Of a stretch of 9,161 bases of DNA, positions 6,538 to 9,161 are shown piece after piece. Where the stretch lies: the NCBI GenBank assembly GCA_030833025.1, contig JAURHZ010000081.1, positions 1 to 9,161 of the forward strand, in the 5' to 3' direction. The notes beneath the pieces were generated by a model. The model did not search any database, was not told the origin of the DNA, and saw only the letters and a list, made by a program, of their open reading frames with translations. The position numbers and the translations under genes were made by a program. Each line of letters opens with the position of its first letter. The first letter of the stretch is position 1. Source of the stretch: Armatimonadota bacterium (GTDB lineage: Bacteria > Armatimonadota > Armatimonadia > Armatimonadales > Armatimonadaceae).

Positions 6538-7413
6538 ATGAACTACTTTGTTTACTTCCGAGATAACGGCGAGAATGGATGTTTTCTTGCGGGATCCAAG
6601 GATGGCTTTCGATACACAGACTTAGGATATACAGGTCCACTGTTCAAACCACAGGTTGGCCGGGAGAAACTGGTCCGTGATCCTTGCCCTGTTGAGGGTC
6701 CCGATGGCACATTTCACATGGTTTGGACATGTGGCTGGTGGGAGAAGTCGATCGGCTATGCATCGACAAAGGACTTCCGCACATGGTCCAAACAGCGCAC
6801 GATTCCGGTGATGGAGCATGAATCGGTTACGAGAAACGCATGGGCCCCGGAAATCATTTTGGACAAGGCACGGTCCGAGTTTAGGATTTTCTGGAGCTCT
6901 ACTATCCCTGGAACATTTCCAGAGACGCAGTCGAGTGCAGATGGTGGCTTGAACCACAGGATTTATTGCTGTACTACGCGCGATTTTGAGACCTTTAGCC
7001 CAACGCGACTCATGTTTGATCCGGGTTACAACTGTATTGATGCAACGATTAGCGAATACAAGCGTGGCTACCTGATGATTATCAAGGATGAGACGCGCGA
7101 GCCAGCCGCAAAGTATCTAAAGGCGTACTCAGCAACGTCACTTGATGGCCCTTGGGTGTGCCTCACAACGCAGCCGTTCACTCCAGCGTGGGTTGAAGGA
7201 CCAGCACTCGTGCAAACCTCACGTGGCACGTTGTGCATATACGATAAGTACACGGACGGAAATTACGGAGCCCACATCACGCGGGATGGTAAGCATTGGA
7301 CGGATTGTTCAGGTGAAATCACGGTACCGCGCGGAGCACGGCACGGGACAATTTTCACACCAAGCCAAAAGGCAAATGCCGCAATCGCTGCGGCATTTAC
7401 CAAGACTCGCTAA
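6538..7413 (+). CDS. Glycoside hydrolase family 43-like five-bladed beta-propeller protein
   Basis: A 291-residue protein with the repeated blade signatures of the GH43/GH32/GH62-type propeller fold: RDP with Asp48 followed by GTFHMVWT, IGYASTKDFRTW, WAPE at 102-105, a second blade-like CTTRDFETF, CIDATI with Asp168, and VEGPALV with Glu220. Asp48, Asp168 and Glu220 sit where GH43 enzymes place the catalytic base, the pKa-modulating Asp and the general acid. GH43 members mostly remove arabinose, xylose or galactose units from glycans. There is no signal peptide, so it should act on small saccharides or glycosides in the cytoplasm. It starts 8 bases after the DUF1854 stop, with an AGG site overlapping that stop. 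The last residues are Ala-rich because the DNA there forms a hairpin (see 7374-7398). Substrate and even hydrolase activity are uncertain. Confidence 0.85.
   Translation: MNYFVYFRDNGENGCFLAGSKDGFRYTDLGYTGPLFKPQVGREKLVRDPCPVEGPDGTFHMVWTCGWWEKSIGYASTKDFRTWSKQRTIPVMEHESVTRNAWAPEIILDKARSEFRIFWSSTIPGTFPETQSSADGGLNHRIYCCTTRDFETFSPTRLMFDPGYNCIDATISEYKRGYLMIIKDETREPAAKYLKAYSATSLDGPWVCLTTQPFTPAWVEGPALVQTSRGTLCIYDKYTDGNYGAHITRDGKHWTDCSGEITVPRGARHGTIFTPSQKANAAIAAAFTKTR
7374..7398 (-). terminator. Probable greA terminator hairpin inside the GH43-like gene
   Basis: AAATGCCGCA (7374-7383) and TGCGGCATTT (7389-7398) form a perfect 10-bp stem with a 5-base loop. Read on the minus strand, the hairpin begins 26 bases after the greA stop and is followed by GCCTTTTGG, a short T run. 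On the plus strand no T run follows directly, although the stem's own end is ATTT. An intrinsic terminator for greA is the best reading; it may also slow transcription arriving from the plus strand. Confidence 0.6.
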
Positions 7414-7424
7414 CGGACAAATGA

Positions 7425-7916
7425 TTAGGTGGTGATTGCCTGGATGGTCATTTCGATATGACCTCCCGGGGCATCCCATTTGATCCGATTTCCCACTCGG
7501 CGTCCTGCGCAAGCCTTGCCGATTGGCGATTGGTCAGAAACGCGTCCGAGATCTGGATCCGCTTCAAAGGGACTTACTATCTCGACCGCAAGTTCATCAC
7601 CGTCATCGTCTACAAGTACTACCTTACTACCGATATGCACGATGTCCGGGTCGAGCGTACTCGGCTCAATAATCACAGCTACGTCGAGTACCTGACGTAG
7701 CTCCATAATCCGCCCTTCAACAAACGCTTGTTCTTGCTTTGCAGCAATATAGTCGTTGTTTTCAGACAAATCGCCATCTTCTTTCGCCTCCCGAATTCGC
7801 TCAGCGATACGGGGACGTTCACGATGGAGAAGGTCTTCGAGTTCTTCGGTCAATCTGCCGTGTGCTGATTGTGATATTTCGACGACTTGCTGCTGTAATG
7901 TTGTCTCAGAATCCAT
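7425..7916 (-). CDS. greA: Transcription elongation factor GreA
   Basis: GreA binds RNA polymerase through the secondary channel and triggers cleavage of backtracked RNA so that stalled elongation can resume. The product is 163 residues, near the usual 158. The N-terminal coiled coil carries the tip motif DGDLSEN, with Asp49 and Glu52 matching the acidic residues that act at the polymerase active site. DYIAAKQEQAFVEGRI follows, and the C-terminal FKBP-like domain includes GRVSDQSPIGKACAG. The N-terminus is about 8 residues longer than in E. coli GreA. The ATG has a good GAGAGG site 8 bases upstream. It stands alone, diverging from tRNA-Arg and converging on the GH43-like gene with 11 bases between stops. 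Confidence 0.96.
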   Translation of the reverse strand: MDSETTLQQQVVEISQSAHGRLTEELEDLLHRERPRIAERIREAKEDGDLSENNDYIAAKQEQAFVEGRIMELRQVLDVAVIIEPSTLDPDIVHIGSKVVLVDDDGDELAVEIVSPFEADPDLGRVSDQSPIGKACAGRRVGNRIKWDAPGGHIEMTIQAITT

Positions 7917-8006
7917 ATTCCAGACCTCTCTTCTTGACCGGGGTTGCAGGACACATTACTCTATCTGTAATCGTTTTGTTCCCGAAACCTGCAACTCGCT
8001 ACATGA

Positions 8007-8012
8007 TATTAT
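8007..8012 (+). promoter_or_regulatory. Likely -10 box for tRNA-Arg
   Basis: TATTAT lies 10 bases before the first base of the tRNA, the right distance for a start just ahead of the mature 5' end. An overlapping TATATT at 8010-8015 is an alternative. No good -35 hexamer is seen at the expected spacing, so only the -10 is offered. Confidence 0.4.
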
Positions 8013-8022
8013 ATTCTCTGTT

Positions 8023-8096
<74 letters not shown>

Positions 8097-8121
8097 CCTT
8101 TTCTACCCACCCTTTCACCTG

Positions 8122-8150
8122 TTGCAACATCGGTATTGAGTCGATAGGAT
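8122..8150 (+). promoter_or_regulatory. Candidate sigma-70 promoter for the XRE regulator
   Basis: TTGCAA (8122-8127) and TAGGAT (8145-8150) match the -35 and -10 consensus at 4 of 6 positions each, with an ideal 17-base spacer. Transcription would start near 8157, after the ATG at 8149, which favours a later start codon for the regulator. Confidence 0.4.
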
Positions 8151-8475
8151 GCTTGCAGATGCAACTAGAAACATGGTTGCAAAAAACGAGCAAATGACCA
8201 GTACAGACCTATTGTCAGCCTTCGGTGATGTCGTAAAGCAGCAGCGCCTTGCTCAGGGATTCAGCCAAGAGGCTTTTGCCCGCCGTTGTGGTATTCATCG
8301 TACATACATGACGCACATCGAGCGTGGGATGAAAATGCCAAGCATCGATGTGGCTCAGCGACTCGCGTGGGGACTCGGGCTAGAGGTCAGTGAGCTATTC
8401 TCTCAAGTTGAGGCTAAGGGCGCAACCGTAAAGGCCATCCTCGGTGACAGTGCAACGGCAAAACCTAAGGCGTAG
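8149..8475 (+). CDS. XRE-family helix-turn-helix DNA-binding protein
   Basis: Up to 108 residues, with a single Cro/C1-type helix-turn-helix domain at about 25-84: the typical VVKQQRLAQGFSQEAFARRCGI, then YMTHIERG and PSIDVAQRLAWGLGLEVSELF. A short basic Ala/Lys tail ends it; there is no ligand-binding or peptidase domain. It probably acts as a small dimeric repressor, perhaps of itself. The start is uncertain. The ATG at 8149 lies on a candidate -10 box and has no spaced Shine-Dalgarno; the ATGs at 8173 and 8194 would give 100 or 93 residues. The one at 8194 (MTSTDLL) gives the usual short lead into the HTH. None has a good ribosome site. It follows tRNA-Arg in the same direction; targets are unknown. 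Confidence 0.85.
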   Translation: MLADATRNMVAKNEQMTSTDLLSAFGDVVKQQRLAQGFSQEAFARRCGIHRTYMTHIERGMKMPSIDVAQRLAWGLGLEVSELFSQVEAKGATVKAILGDSATAKPKA

Positions 8476-8488
8476 TCCATCCCTCTCC

Positions 8489-8518
8489 CGCATCCAGAGC
8501 TCAACATCAGCGGATGCG
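8489..8518. repeat. Inverted repeat between convergent genes
   Basis: CGCATCC (8489-8495) and GGATGCG (8512-8518) are perfect 7-base complements with a 16-base loop containing the palindrome GAGCTC. It lies in the 76-base gap between the convergent XRE and antiporter genes, where terminators would be expected. No T run follows on either strand, so it is not a standard intrinsic terminator. Confidence 0.35.
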
Positions 8519-8551
8519 AACGCGTCTCATGATCACGTCATAGACCAACAT

Positions 8552-9161
8552 CTAGTTGAGTCCAGCTTCATCTATTGCGATGAGTCCGTTCTCGGTGGCA
8601 TCCGAACTTTCTTGGCGCGGTATCTTTTCCAGCAGAAACCTAAGGACAGGCGGAACCACAATCGTCGTGATGATGGACATCATCACTAACATTGAGTAGT
8701 CCTTCTGCGCGATTGCTCCGCTAGCTAGCGCATTCCCTGCGATAATAACGCCAACTTCACCTCGAGGAACCATTCCCACACCAACAACCAGCGCCGAGCG
8801 CATCCCTAGTGATGCGGCCGCTAGTCCGGATCCAATCAGCTTACTCAGAACCGCGATGAGCACGTACACGCCGAGTAGGATTGCAGCTTGCATCGTCGAA
8901 ATGCTACGTAAATCGACCATCGCTCCTGTAAGTACGAAGAAGAACGGCGTAAGGAAAACAAGCAGAGGTTGAACTTGTTTCTCGATCGCGCTACTTTGCG
9001 GATGATCAGCGAAGAGCATGCCAGCGAGAAATGCACCAACAATGGCTGCAAGGCCAGTTATTTCAGCTGCAACCGCGAGCCCAAGACACAGAATCAAGGC
9101 CATAACGAATGGACTGAGAGGCCCAATCCCATCGCTGGTTCTTGACAGTAACTTTACGATT
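8552..9161 (-). CDS. CPA2-type cation/proton antiporter (Na+/H+ exchanger family), partial: C-terminal part
   Basis: The frame is open to the right edge, so the N-terminal portion is missing; the internal ATG at 9101-9103 is not the start. The 202 visible codons contain at least five hydrophobic helices, including FVMALILCLGLAVAAE, GLAAIVGAFLAGMLFA, LLVFLTPFFFVLTGAMVDL, a segment around YVLIAVLSKLIGSGLAAA, and the highly characteristic GMVPRGEVGVIIAGNAL. These are signatures of the CPA2 monovalent cation:proton antiporters (KefB/GerN/NapA type), which exchange Na+ or K+ for protons across the cytoplasmic membrane. The protein ends about 30 residues after the last helix, so there is no C-terminal TrkA-N (RCK) domain of the KefB/KefC kind; it is a membrane-core-only form such as NapA or GerN. 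The ion is not determinable. Confidence 0.9.
   Translation of the reverse strand, partial: IVKLLSRTSDGIGPLSPFVMALILCLGLAVAAEITGLAAIVGAFLAGMLFADHPQSSAIEKQVQPLLVFLTPFFFVLTGAMVDLRSISTMQAAILLGVYVLIAVLSKLIGSGLAAASLGMRSALVVGVGMVPRGEVGVIIAGNALASGAIAQKDYSMLVMMSIITTIVVPPVLRFLLEKIPRQESSDATENGLIAIDEAGLN

Noticed and set aside
7458..7700. Plus-strand open frames opposite greA
   Set aside because: GreA is unmistakable on the minus strand; the opposite frames are Ser/Thr/Arg-rich by-products of its codons.
8489..8518. Hairpin as a standard bidirectional terminator
   Set aside because: A 7-bp stem with a 16-base loop and no T run on either strand; kept only as a low-confidence inverted repeat.

Overview
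The window is a compact stretch of bacterial chromosome with roughly balanced base composition. It encodes housekeeping functions (MnmE, GreA, a tRNA-Arg) around a small carbohydrate-type gene cluster. There are no insertion sequences, phage genes, rRNA genes or CRISPR repeats, and no gene-free stretch longer than about 120 bases. The organism cannot be named from the sequence. It is a bacterium that uses ATG and GTG starts, often with weak Shine-Dalgarno sites, does not encode the tRNA CCA end, and carries an MnmE gene and a DUF1854 gene. Chloroflexota or Armatimonadota would fit, but this is only a guess.

Left part (1-3300). Two genes read leftward: a membrane protein of the zinc anti-sigma type (270-1169), then a small zinc-ribbon protein cut by the window edge. 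A 114-base divergent gap separates them from a tight rightward operon. That operon holds a small single-span membrane protein (1284-1541), a zinc-ribbon protein with membrane segments (1547-1972) and mnmE (1969-3300), the tRNA wobble-uridine modification GTPase. mnmE overlaps its upstream neighbour by 4 bases.

Middle part (3303-7413). Two gene groups diverge from an 87-base control region (5906-5992) that is rich in inverted repeats. Leftward lie three oxidoreductases in one operon: an SDR resembling gluconate 5-dehydrogenase, a zinc-dependent medium-chain dehydrogenase resembling sorbitol/L-idonate dehydrogenase, and a second SDR. They are joined by a 4-base overlap and a 9-base gap. Rightward lie a DUF1854 protein and a five-bladed beta-propeller protein of the GH43 type without a signal peptide. 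Together they look like an intracellular route that releases or trims a sugar or sugar acid and passes it through successive oxidation and reduction steps. The substrate is not visible, and no transporter or regulator lies in the window. DUF1854 is otherwise best known from cyanophycin gene clusters, so its place here is the most unusual point in the window.

Right part (7425-9161). greA reads leftward, and its probable terminator hairpin lies inside the end of the GH43-like gene. Facing away from greA are tRNA-Arg(UCG) and a small XRE-type DNA-binding regulator. The window ends in the 3' part of a leftward CPA2-type cation/proton antiporter gene.
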